A DNA stretch of 64,000 bases from Taeniopygia guttata. Taxonomy: Eukaryota > Chordata > Aves > Passeriformes > Estrildidae. Shown here one piece after another: positions 49,353 through 60,900 of this stretch; position 1 is the stretch's first letter; every line of letters begins with the position of its first letter. Position numbers and translations under genes: made by a program. The stretch covers positions 26,003,501 through 26,067,500 of the forward strand of contig NC_133032.1 in assembly GCF_048771995.1 (NCBI RefSeq), written 5' to 3'. The notes under the pieces are model-generated. The model worked only from the letters and a program-made list of their open reading frames with translations. It was not told the DNA's origin and made no database searches.

Positions 49353-51067
49353 CAAACCAGCTTAAGAACAGGAAGATTCTTAAGAAAAAGTGTTTGATAA
49401 CCATGCCAGCCAGCTTCGAGATGCTATTTGAGGGCTTTAGACTTTCAGACTCTCTCAAGATTTCACCATGATGAAGACAGTCACTGCTTGTGATGAGTAC
49501 CAAGCACTTTTCCAGGTAGCTCGTCCTCCCTGCAGGAAGGCAGTATGGCATTTCAACAAGAGACTGTACAGGAACTTGAAAGGATTTATTCTCAACTATA
49601 CTGACCTGCTGGGTTGCTCTGGAGAAGTTACTTCTCTCCAAGCCTTAGTGTACTCATTGCTAAAGGAGGGTAATGTGGTTCAGATCTTTATAAAGTGCTT
49701 GGGCCGTTCTAGGAAGAATTTGGGCATTATTTCAGGAGATTTTGGTGCCAAAACACAGAAAATTTCAACTCTGAGATCTACTACTAACTTGTACACTACG
49801 TGCTAGGATAAAAATCACCATCTATACAATTCTCAAGCACAATCTCCTTTTCCATGTGCTAAATTATTCCTGCCTAAAACTCTTGTGCTAAAATCCTTGC
49901 CTACGTCCAACAACTGTAGTGTGTTGTGAACATCTGAAGTGACTGGCCACTTCTGAAGTTTTGTGCCACACTACTGGCAGAAGCAACTGTACATGGGACA
50001 GGGAGCTGTGGCAATATCGGACTTCTGTGAACTACAAATACCTGCATCTACATTTTCCATGACAGGGCACGTGCCATGCTGGCTTCAGTGGCAAGACAAT
50101 GCATGCCACCATTCACCACAAAAGGCATTTACTCACTTGTGTTCCTGGTGCTGAACTCCTGTCCTACACCAGTGGAATCCCAGCGATGCAATATGCTGCT
50201 CCCTGGTTGATGGCAGTGCAAGAAGAGAACATATCCCAAAACCTGGCTTATCTCCTGCTCTGCTCCTGTTTTGATTGGCTCTATGCTCCTTAAAGCTGTT
50301 TCACTCCATCCGTGTTCCTTACCACAAGCCTAAATGAGCTCGGATTGTATTTGGTTTGGTTCTTTGCCTTTAAGCACTTCCATTGCCCTGGCTGGCTCCC
50401 GGTGCAGCCAGCAGGAAGGAGCAGCAGCCGTCAGCCCCGCCAGGGGTAGTGCAAATACACCTGCAAGGAACACCTGCATGGAGTGGAAGCACCCGCGTTC
50501 CCCAGCCACAGGGAAGTACTTTAGCAGCTGAACATGGAGAGAGAGGAGGGAGGCAAGACAAAGGGAACTGAGAGAAACACTCCCCAGACAAACACCCCAC
50601 TACACACCGGAGCTACACGTCACGCTCCCCTACGCCATTTGGTCAAACAAACCTTAAAACACACTCCCTGACGAGACTATCTCTAAGAACAAGCCTAGAC
50701 CATTGACAAGTGTCACCTACATACTTTGTGATTATTTATATTATGTAAACAAGGTTGTGTGGAATTCTTTTTGCTATTTTTTCCCAAAGATAAGTGCAGA
50801 TCCTTACTTAACACACCCAGCCTAAATCTACATCAGCATCCTCAGCTTTCAAAAAACTTCACTGACGCTCATACCTGACAGTACTCTGGCTCATCCTGGC
50901 CATACTGGAAAAGAGAGGGCTAAAGAAACAAAAATTCAGCAGAAAAGTTCCTGACCACAGACTAGAGTTCACATAGAACACAAAAATAAATTAAGCAGTG
51001 CACAGTAAAGCCAACAACAGCTAAATATTTTTATACATCAATTATATGCAGCATGAGGTAATATTGC

Positions 51068-51074
51068 TCACATT
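51068..51074 (-). promoter_or_regulatory. Candidate miR-23 seed-match site in GLS 3-prime UTR
   Basis: On the minus strand this reads AATGTGA, the complement of miR-23a/b bases 2-8, about 215 bases after the GLS stop. GLS is an established miR-23 target in mammals. A 7-base match could be chance. Confidence 0.35.
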
Positions 51075-51286
51075 ATGGAGGGAGATTCTTAGTTGGTTTT
51101 GTTTCTTTTGAAGAGATTGGATTTGTCCTGTGCGTATAGAAACTCCTGTAACGTAACACTGAAGTAACAGAGACTTCTGTAAAATATATACCACTATCAG
51201 ATAGAAACACACACGCTCTTCATTACTTATGCATACCACAATTAAATAGGTAAGAGATTTGATTCTTAGGATCTAGCTGAAGATGA

Positions 51287-51443
51287 TTATAGCAAGCCAT
51301 CCAAATTTTTATGAACCGTTCGGTTCTCCTTCCCATCGTTGTTATCCTCTGATGGTGTGTATTGGACCTGATATTCTTGAAGAATTTTAAAAACATCATG
51401 GTGTCCAAAATGTAAAGCTTCATCCATAGGAGTGTTATTCCAC
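51287..51443 (-). CDS. GLS: GLS terminal coding exon
   Basis: It encodes [40 protein letters not shown] and [11 protein letters not shown], with stop TAA at 51287-51289. SEDNN replaces the human QGDSD region. Confidence 0.95.
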
Positions 51444-53009
51444 CTACAAAAAGCAGCACAGTATTTTTAAGATCAGCACTTTAAGCACAGAGCCAAAAAG
51501 CACCACAAATCAAGTTCTTTACATACTGCACTAACGGTTCAGCACACAGACCCCACTCAGTTCAGCAACTGTGGAACTCCATTGAGCTGAGCACAACCTT
51601 TGAAATAATGGGTTTAGTGGTTCATTTTTCATTCCTGCTCAGTCTGCAGAACCTACAGAGAGCCAGTAGGATCCCATTCCCCCGCTTCAGTGGCCGGGCT
51701 CAATACATTCCACTCTTATTTGACAGGCACCTCTCCTCGTGGGGACTAGGGAAGCAGTAAAAACACTCACCTGTCTTTGGGGAAAGGATTCACTTTGCAC
51801 GCTTCCAGCAGAAACTTAACAACATCCACATGTCCTACAGGAAAAGCAGCTTTGTGAGTGCATGTACATATATCCATTTATGTATAGATAAAAGCAGGTA
51901 TGCACAGAGACAGCAAGGATGTGCTAAAGCACACAGACGGACAGACAGCAAATGCTGTGTGAGGAGACAGTACCTTCTGCAGCTGCCACATGCAGGGCTG
52001 TCCGTGAGTCATAGTCTCTCTGCTCCATATCCATTCCTGACAGAGCAAACCTTAAAAACAAAACAAAATAAAATACAATTAAAGAGATTGCAGAGGCAAG
52101 TCTTAGGCAATTTAAAGCACATGACAAAACTAGCATGGAAGGACACCACCCTGCCACAAGAGGATGTTGGCAGCACCACGAACACATCATGTCTTTGCTC
52201 ATATTGAAAGGGGCTTCAGCTTTGAAAACCAGCTTAGTGCCTTAACTTCCTTTCTGTTCTTTAGCTGTCATAAATAAAAATAAAACTTCTTTGTAGAAAA
52301 TATAACAGTCAACACACCTGATTTAAAATTGTACATGGACAAGCTAAGCCAGATAAGGCAAAGTAAATTTATACCAGGTGAGAAAATCCCGAGCAGCATT
52401 AAGGGATTGGAAGAGTTCTTGCTTCACACTATGGTGCCCTGGGATAGCAGAGTTAAACTATACATATTTATACTATATATATTTCCCCACCCACTAATTA
52501 TATTTACATATATTCTAGCCAAATTAATGTTTATTTTGTCTACTACCATTATTACTTTAAATGTTGCCAGATTCTCCTCCAGATTTAAAAAGCAAAGCTA
52601 GATGTCCTAACCTGTCCAATAACAACGTACATTTTCCAACCTGAATTTTTGTGGCATTTTCAGAACTACATATCAAAGCAGGTGAGAGCACAGACAGGAT
52701 TTTCTGCCATTGCTATAAAAGAATGGTTAAAGAAATGGAACACAGTGGGATTCAGGATTTGATGGTTAAATTTGAGTGTTTTGGTTGGGGTTTGGGTGAA
52801 CATCTTCAATCTCTAGCTCAGACATGTCAATGTCCCAACCCAGACACAGTGCATTATTTATTTAGGAACATGAGCGTGTTCCTAAATAAACAGCAATAGC
52901 AGGAACCAAACAAGCATTCCCATTCTCAAACCCCCACTGATTTTTACCTCCGGAGTGCAGACACGTCCCCTGTGTAGGCAGCAAACAGCAGATTTATCAC
53001 AGACTTCAC
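51287..53009 (-). CDS. GLS: GLS, kidney-type glutaminase, C-terminal exons (KGA isoform)
   Basis: GLS is the mitochondrial glutaminase that hydrolyses glutamine to glutamate and ammonia. Four minus-strand exons (52948-53009, 51974-52050, 51771-51834, 51287-51443) join in frame to 119 residues. They carry [59 protein letters not shown] and the end [10 protein letters not shown]. This is the C-terminal ankyrin-repeat region of the long KGA isoform. The catalytic domain and the alternative GAC exon are not in the window or not recognised. The gene converges on STAT1, as at the human locus. All splice sites are GT-AG. Confidence 0.95.
51771..51834 (-). CDS. GLS: GLS coding exon (ankyrin region)
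   Basis: It encodes [20 protein letters not shown] between split codons, almost identical to human. Confidence 0.95.
51974..52050 (-). CDS. GLS: GLS coding exon (ankyrin region)
   Basis: It encodes [20 protein letters not shown] then VAAAE. Human differs by Ala for Gly in FALSAMD. Confidence 0.95.
52857..52890. repeat. Perfect 14-base hairpin near a GLS donor
   Basis: The arms TTTATTTAGGAACA and TGTTCCTAAATAAA are exact complements around the 6-base loop tgagcg. In the GLS direction the hairpin starts 57 bases after the donor of the exon at 52948-53009. Confidence 0.9.
52948..53009 (-). CDS. GLS: GLS coding exon (first KGA-specific exon)
   Basis: It encodes [20 protein letters not shown], starting on a whole codon after the acceptor ctttgtag. 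In the known gene this exon competes with the GAC terminal exon for the same upstream exon. Confidence 0.95.
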
Positions 53010-53350
53010 CTACAAAGAGAGATTAAGTTCCAGTTTACTGACCTTCTTCCCTCAAAAAGAAAACCCAGTGGGGCCAGTTGGTCCAGTGCTTATGAACTGG
53101 TGAATTGTATTCCCTTGCCTGACCACATTCTGCAGTACAGCTTGCTTTGCTACCTGTACTGCAGCGTCTGTCTTTCCATGGCTGAAGTTGTTAAGGACAG
53201 TAAAAGAACTAAAAGCAATTCATTTCTGCTCTGTTGTGGTAAAAAATATGACACTTGCTCTATGGGCAAACCATATTTCTCTCTTCAGCTGCCCAATGAC
53301 ACCCAAGTATTGAATTGCACAGACATCATCACTCTGCACAATTTATAAAA

Positions 53351-53410
53351 CTCAAATGGCAAACTCACTCTGGAAAAGTACTCCTCAAATGGCAAACTCA
53401 CTATGGAAAT
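53351..53410. repeat. 33-base tandem duplication
   Basis: The stretch ctcaaatggcaaactcact recurs with a period of 33 bases. The two copies are almost identical, suggesting a young event. Confidence 0.8.
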
Positions 53411-55213
53411 CTAAGTTTATTTTTAATAATACCTGTAAAGATTCCTAATGCCAGGATAAATCTGTCAGCAGACATCTATTTAAATGTTACCCTTTTTTCT
53501 ATGTATTACAGATAATCCTTGCATACATCCAACACTTTTGCATAGACACACTTTTGCTCAAATAAACCATTTTAAGCAGTTCTGTTACATAATAAGCAAA
53601 GTTTCCAGGCAGATAAAGTTGGATTTTTTTAGATAAATATGGGCTTAAAGCATGAGACAGGTAAAATCTCTTGTAAGTAGTGCTTTTTCTCAGCTTTATT
53701 AATTATTCTATTAAGAAATGATACTGTCAGGGTATACCGACCTCATCCCATGCATATTTTTAACACATCCTGGCTATAACAACTCTGCAGGTTTTAACAA
53801 GTGCCAAAAATGACACGCTAGATGATTTTAAGTATCCACATCAGCTTCTTTCATGAACTGACATAGCCACTTCTAAGCACCATTTCACAGTAATTTTCCA
53901 GCAAACTTTCTAAATGCTGCTTTGCTTTTTGAGCCTACAAAGCTCTGTCGCTGCCACCAGCCAAGTAACAGAGATAAAAGAGGGAGCTGGTGCTGCACTG
54001 ACCTTCTACAACAAGGAGGAGAAACAAACAAAATGAGAAATCCCCACCCACAAGCAAGTCTCCCACAGATTTCTGCAAGAACACTGGCACATTTTCACAG
54101 GGCCACAGATGAGCCAACATCTGCGCCTCGTCTAAACCAAAGCTGTGCAATTGCTCCTTGTTTTTCACACCTCAAATATGCACTGACGCAAAGAGAGCGA
54201 AGGAGAAGGAGGCACAAAGGCCAGGATGGAAACACAAAGGGGACACAGAGCACCCCCAAACCCTGCAGCTCCTTCGCAGTGGCAGTATGGGAGCTGTGAG
54301 ATGAAGATCTGTAGGACTCCCTCCTGGGAGAGAGAACCCGCTGGGGCCCCGCAGGCAGACCAGGCTGGCAGCGCTCCCCTGTTTCAGGTCCTGCAGGTGA
54401 TGAATACTCTCCCTTTTCAGGGCCTGAGATGAGTAAAGGACACACTTTCTTACACAAAAACCATTTCAGAGGTAACTGACCATTTTGGCTGGCCTTCTTG
54501 ATGTTTCTGGGAAATGCAAATATATATTAAAGTAATAAAATAAAAATAGCGCACATTCTTTTCTTTAAAAAAACAACTTTCCAAGTGCACTCAGAACCCA
54601 GAATCCTGGATTCAGCTCAACGTTTTGCTAAAAAGTGATTTTTGTTTTCTATAAAGATTCTGAGGCTTTGTAACACAATCACCTTAGATTACATCTCTCA
54701 GCAATCTGGGAGAGGTCAAAGCTGCTCCTTCCTTAAGATAAAGTAAAATCAAAGGTTACTTTACTCTAAAACTGAACTTCTTGAGAGATCAAAACAAAAA
54801 CAAATTCAAGTCCAGACAAAAAGATCTCTGCTTGTTTACCTCAGAAGGAAATTTGTTCTGTGTCCAATATTAAAAGTCATGGGATACAAAAAGCAGGAGA
54901 AACACAACAAATTCAGTGGGACAATTATTAGCAGAGCAATTATCAAAACCTGGTCAAAGGTGAACTCAAACTAAAATAAGCCAAGTGTGGTCATCATAGC
55001 TGAAAAAAATCCTTTTGGGACAACTTCTTCCTGCTTCTAGAAAGACTTCAGTGATTTTATGGGAGAATTAGACTGGATTTGCTACCAACAAAACACACCT
55101 TGACCCCATAGCTGCACCCTACGGTAACAGCAGCATAGACCTGGAGGCCAAAAAAGTAACAAACTTCGTAAGGTATGAAATGAAACTGCTTGGAAGGCAG
55201 CCATAAAAAACAG

Positions 55214-55256
55214 AAGTTTTATTGAGTTCATGTAAAAAGTGAATTCAATAAAATTT
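55214..55256. repeat. Imperfect inverted repeat
   Basis: Arms of 17 bases (55214-55230 and 55240-55256) pair at 15 positions around a 9-base spacer. The arms read AAGTTTTATTGAGTTCA and TGAATTCAATAAAATTT. Confidence 0.75.
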
Positions 55257-57900
55257 AGGAATCTGCAAACACAAAATACATTTTGAACTCAAAGTAAGAA
55301 TATACCATCTCCACAAGCATCTTATGGGTCTTCCTTAGCTGTGAAGATAATATGAATCTAAGCAGCATATATACTAAAGCATTATGTAAGAGGCTGTCAT
55401 TTACAGCGAGAAAAGCTTACTAAGTGAACAGCACTTACTGCCATAAGCTTTGTATCTGTGCAGAATCTCACTTAGGCTGCCACAAGGTCAAGTACAAATT
55501 CTCTACCCAAAACTCACAGTATTATTTGAAATAACAGGTTCATTAAAAAAAAAAAAAAAAAAATCAGAAGGCAAAAGAAACTCTAAAGTGGCAGCAGCAA
55601 ACAAGCAAACATATGATTGTGGGATTTTTAACTGTAGGGGAGAAAAAAAACAGTGAACATGACAGATGAGCTCTAGCCATTCAAACTAAGTAGGGCACAA
55701 GACAACTAATTTAAGTGTTTAGAGACTGCCAGTGAGCTTCTCACCAAGTGGTTCATGAACATTCAGTGTTGGTGTTTCGATAACTGCACTGGTGAACACA
55801 AGTTTCCCTAATGTTTAGAAACACAAAGTTTGTTTTTCACAACCTTTTGCTACTGCACGCATTTCCCTAACTATGAAAAAGTAATAAAAGGGGAAGGGAT
55901 GGAGTCCCTTTGCTTTATACAAGCTGGATGGATCTCACTGCCATACAGCTGCATGGCAGGATCAAACCCAGAGCAGAAACTGTGGCACCTTTTGTCAAAC
56001 AAGAGAGAAAACCTGCATGCACTGAAGCAGAGGGACTTGGCAGCTCTCTCCTCACCACACCAACAACACAGAGCACTGCTCACTCAGCTACAGTGACACC
56101 CTCTCTGTACAGCACTCTTCCCTGAACACTGGGTGTAATCCTTATTATCTGGGCAGGGAAACCAGCAAGGAAATGTTCCTCATGTCACTCAGTGGTAGAA
56201 ATCAGAAACACAGTTTCACCATCAGGTTAGCAGGTGTTAGAGGTCTTGGACTCAGCTGGACAAAGCTATGAAGGATCCAAGTCCTGCTTCACATCAAAGG
56301 TGGCCAGTGACCGATGTCTCCAGAGGTACCTCTCCAGTTAATGGTTCTGTGAGTCTGTGGGTCAGGATGTGAGCAGCTCAAGAAAGAAAAACCAAGACTG
56401 TGGTTGCTCAAGAATTGCACTGAGGTCAAGTTAAAGCAAGGAAACAGCTGGAGTTGAGAGCAGCAGGAAGTCACAGTGCTACAGCAGATACTTCAGATAA
56501 ACACAGGGGACGAAAAGGCAAAAAGTAAAAGAGCAAAAACACCATTCCAAAACCCCACATGGGCAAACTGAGTGAGCCACAAAGCCAGCTACAAAGTGAA
56601 AATCAGTTTCTAAGTGATTCCTAGTCCAAAGCTTTCCTGTGGCAGTTATTTTGAACATCTCCTGAGCCTGGTTGTGGTGAAAGTGTCAAAGAATTCTCCT
56701 TGAAGCAGCAGTGCTGACGTGAGCGGATGCACAAGGACAGAGGAACTGCAGTGGGGAGCACATGGCCCAGCACACAGCAAGTGCATGGCTGTGCCCCTTC
56801 TCTGCAAGCACAAAGGACTTGGGCATGACATGAGAGCTTTAGGGTTGGTTTTCAATTTCTCAGTGTACTAACCGGAAAAAGTAAATTAAAAAAAAAAAAA
56901 GTTTAACTTCAGTATTAATATGATGAAGTTACTTATTGCAAGTGAAATGTCAACAACATCTAACTGATCTGAAAGGCTTGGCTGGAATGTGGGAATTGCC
57001 TTGGTGGAGTATTTGTAACAAAATAGTCTTTCCTACCTGAGCTGCACACCCAAATCCAGACTTTTTAAAATAATCTCACGATGGCTAATTGCAAATGCTC
57101 AACAAGACTGAGAGAGAATCACTCCTCTCTTAACAGAGACCAGTTTAGAGGATTTTTTTTACCTGAAGACAAGGGTCTCTACCACTGCCTGGCTCTAATG
57201 CCATCCACAGAACACCTCTCCAAACACTTCAGAGACAGCACACTGACATTGTTAATGGCACCAAGGTGGGAAACTGAGGCCTAGAGATGGAAATGAACTG
57301 CTACGGTCTCGTGGTGAAGGGAGAGTGGCCTGACACCTTCTGCCCACTGCCTTCATCATTAATGCAGAACAACCAACCCTCAAGTAGGAGCTGAGCCCAA
57401 GCAGCTGAGCACACCAGCACCGTGCTCTGTCCTTGCCCACGTGTCCCTGTCACCACAGGGCTCTGTCCTGCTCTGCTATCACTGCAAAGCCTCCAGCAGG
57501 GCAGGGAGAGCCTCTGCCCTGCACTTGGGTCAGGAGAGACAAGCCAAACAGCTGTGCATGTACAGAAAGCAAATCCTTCAGAAAAAATTAATTTAGCTCA
57601 AAGCTGGATTAATTCCATGAGAAGCTCTTAGCTAAAAAGGTCAGTGAATCTGGATTTTAATTTCCTACCGTGTCCTGCTTCCTGAGAACGCTCCGCCCTC
57701 TATAATTTCTTTGAAAACATTACAGAATTAACATTCTGAAAAAAGAAGTATTACTTCCAACTTTATGTTTCTCCAGGTGGCTGAGCAATATAGTCAAGCT
57801 CTATAGTTTATAATAGTGCTGCTCAAGGCAAGCCAAACAAAGATAAATAAACAACTCCCCTAAACTTTCCAATGCTTTTCCCACAATATTTAGGGATAAT

Positions 57901-60900
57901 GCCACAAGTTAGCCTTCTGAAGAGCCTACTCAAAATATTTTCTCAATATTCTGAAATATTGAGAAAGAAAGGTTTGAATGGATATTGTTTCTCAGGAATT
58001 TTGCTGTATCTGAACTTTACTGTGCACCAGACCAAGCGTGCTGACAAGAGACTTTCATATACAAGAAGAGGAGTTAAAAAGAGAGAGTAGAGCTAGCTGA
58101 GAGAACGCGTGCACCACGCTCTTCTCTCACATCCCATTTTGTGCTTAAAACAGGACACAATGCTTCTTCTCAGGGAACCCTGCCCTTCTGGCCAACTGGC
58201 TTGAAGAACAAAGTTATAAACGTTCCCCTGCATGGCCCAGAGGTGCACAGATAAATTGGGATTTAAATTTCAGCACCTAATGACAGGTGACTGTCACACC
58301 AGCCCCAGGGTCTGATGCACTGGGACCTCAGGATGGGTCCCAGGTAAGCAGGGCTCTGGGTTATGTTCTCCCCAGGCAGCCATCCCTAGGAGAGCCACCC
58401 AGCCATCGGAATGCAGTCCAGCGGCTCTTCCCAGGGAAATCAGCCCAGCTCTGTCTGGAAGTGTCCCCAAGGAGAGGCACACTTGGTGCCACCAACCCCC
58501 ACGGCGCTGAGCACAGCTAATCTGTGCTCCTGTGACAGCCTGGCTGCCTCTCCGGGCACCCGCACCCAGGAAGGGTGACACAGCCCAGCTCCAGAGGGAA
58601 ATCCCTCAGGTGGCATTTCCAAGCAGCACAGGGCACAGCTCAGCCGGCTCAGTGTGGCATTAGCTGGAAGTGCAGAAAATAGATTGTTAATCTGCCCAAG
58701 GTGAGCGCCCGGCCAGTCACCAGGGATTAACGCTCCACAGCGGCACTCTGCCTATTCCGAGCCTCTGCAACCCACAAGGAAGGCAGAAGCAAAGAGTTTA
58801 CGTGAGTCATGAGTGATTAAAGTAATAAAAGCTCCAAAATCAACAGGAACTCACTTTCACAGTAGCACTGTTCAGCTGCTTTTTCCTAAAGATCTCCTGA
58901 TGAGGGTCACCAGGGTATGTAGCAAAAAGCAATCCCTCCTCCTGCTCTTTGGAAAAACTGTGGATTTTTGGATGCTTATTTTATCAATGGAAAACAATCC
59001 CTGAAACCCAGGATGCCAATATAAACTCCGAAACAGCAGTGCTAACCTACAGATACCACGAAAAGCAAACCTAGAGCACAAAGCAAACCATTTAGTCATC
59101 CATTTTTTACACACTGAACTTGTAACTCACCTACACTGGAGCACAGCCTTTAGATGGCTTTTTCCTGGCATGTAGGATTTCAAAATAGAGTAAAAACAAA
59201 CAGAAAAAAAAACCCTCATTTGCACAAAATGAATTTTGGTGTTTCAACTCTGAAACTAAAATGCAAGTAGTCCCTAAAAGGACAAAATTAAACCAGGGAT
59301 GGATCTAAAAGTGGAACACAGACATTAGACACTGTCTGATGCCATGTCTTCACACATTAGACAGAATCACTTATTTTACAAGTAGGCCAGTTTTGCATTT
59401 ACATTTAATTTTCAATAACCTGGAATCTACTCTCCAGTGTCTACATACAAGGTTATTGTTGGGAAAAAAATTCAGGTCTAAAAGAGACAGCCATAGTCTT
59501 CCTTTAAAATACTACTGCTCAACATGAAGGTACATTGTACTTAATGGGGGAAGAAATCTCAGTCAAAAGCCTGTTTTTAAAATTGAGCTTCTGCTTTGTT
59601 TCTCATGAAATAAAGTGGAACTTATTACCTAAAGGTAAGTAAAGCATATATTTTACAAAGTCAAAACTAAGACTGAACTATAGACACCTACCCACCCAAC
59701 CTCTAAGCCCTCCAAGCCCAGCCTAGTATCATCTCAATTTCACAGCCAGGACCTGCCCTATCTGCCCCTCTCCAGTGCCAGCTGCCTGTCAGGACACAAC
59801 TCCCAGACTAAGTGCCATGATTTATTCACTAAATAAATCCCAGACTAGGTTAGATGCCCACCCACGGGAGGATTGGCTCTGAAGTGGTCTCAGAGCTTGC
59901 TGGTGAGGTTGTGTCCATGAATACTTTTAGGAATGGACAGTCCTTGAAGGCAGTCAAAGTAGCCTCTGGATTAAACCTCAACATTACCTTATTCTACAGA
60001 AAACTCAGTTCCACAAGAACAGGTAATTTCTCCAAATAACTTCCTGAAGCACACAAAAGTGAGGCTTTCAGTAAGTGATCAAATAACCCCACGTAGCTCT
60101 ACAGCAACCCAACACCAACTGCCTCTGACAGAGCCTCCTGCCCTGACTTCAAACAAACTCAACGGTCTTAAGAAGTTACAAATTTAGAATTCCTTGGAAG
60201 AGTCTTTGTTCCCACTACACTATAAATAATTAGAAGATGTGTGAATAAATTAATGCGTATTACCTACACACATTAAAATATTGATATATTTGAAAATACA
60301 GACGAGGCTAGTTCCATAAAACTTGCATTTCTTCTTGACAACTTCCACCACCTCTTTAGGCTATTTTCTGCACTACTGATCCTTGTTTCCTCATAAAATG
60401 TGACAAAAGTGCAAAAATAACTTTAGAATCTGCTCTGCTGTGTTTTAAAACTGACACAGGAAATGAGATTTGGTCAGGTTTTTTCCCCAGTTCCTTTTCT
60501 AACCCTTTGACTATCCTTTCTTTTCCTCTAGATGGTGCAAGGTCCTCCCTCTTCACAGCTGGGCACAGAGGACAATACCCAGGGTCTTTCAGTTTTACCA
60601 GCAGTGGGTGCAGTGTTTATTTTTGGACTCAAAGCTGCCACAAGTGACTTTCAAAGCTGCTACCACGGAGTTTATTTCTGGAGTCTCCCTGGTGGAACTA
60701 ACTTGAAATGCTGTTTGCACAGCAATTATCCATACAGTTTGTGCTGTTGATATCAAACTAACTGACTAACAAAACGCTTATTTATTCCTCACTCCAGTTT
60801 CCAGGAGCCCTGCTCAAACACAGCTCATGCATGTACTGAAATACTGAAAGCTGCTTCTCCCATGAGTGATGTCTAGACTGCAGGCACACAAGAGGCTGTA

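Larger units (their letters stand above)
48155..51286 (-). other. GLS: GLS (KGA form) 3-prime UTR
   Basis: It lies between the GLS stop codon and the most distal AATAAA (minus strand, 48172-48177), about 3.1 kb. It contains a long T-rich run in the mRNA sense (49268-49352 on the plus strand) and an AATGTGA site (51068-51074). Nearer AATAAA motifs exist, for example at 49585-49590, so shorter forms are possible. Confidence 0.6.
53010..57900 (-). other. GLS intron, proximal part
   Basis: It is AT-rich and holds a 33-base tandem duplication at 53351-53410, an imperfect inverted repeat at 55214-55256 and an A tract at about 55544-55563. I saw neither the GAC exon nor any other gene or known element. 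Confidence 0.6.

Noticed and set aside
49258-49641. 127-codon minus frame with a poly-Phe end
   Set aside because: It is produced by the T-rich run in the GLS 3-prime UTR, and no family is recognised.
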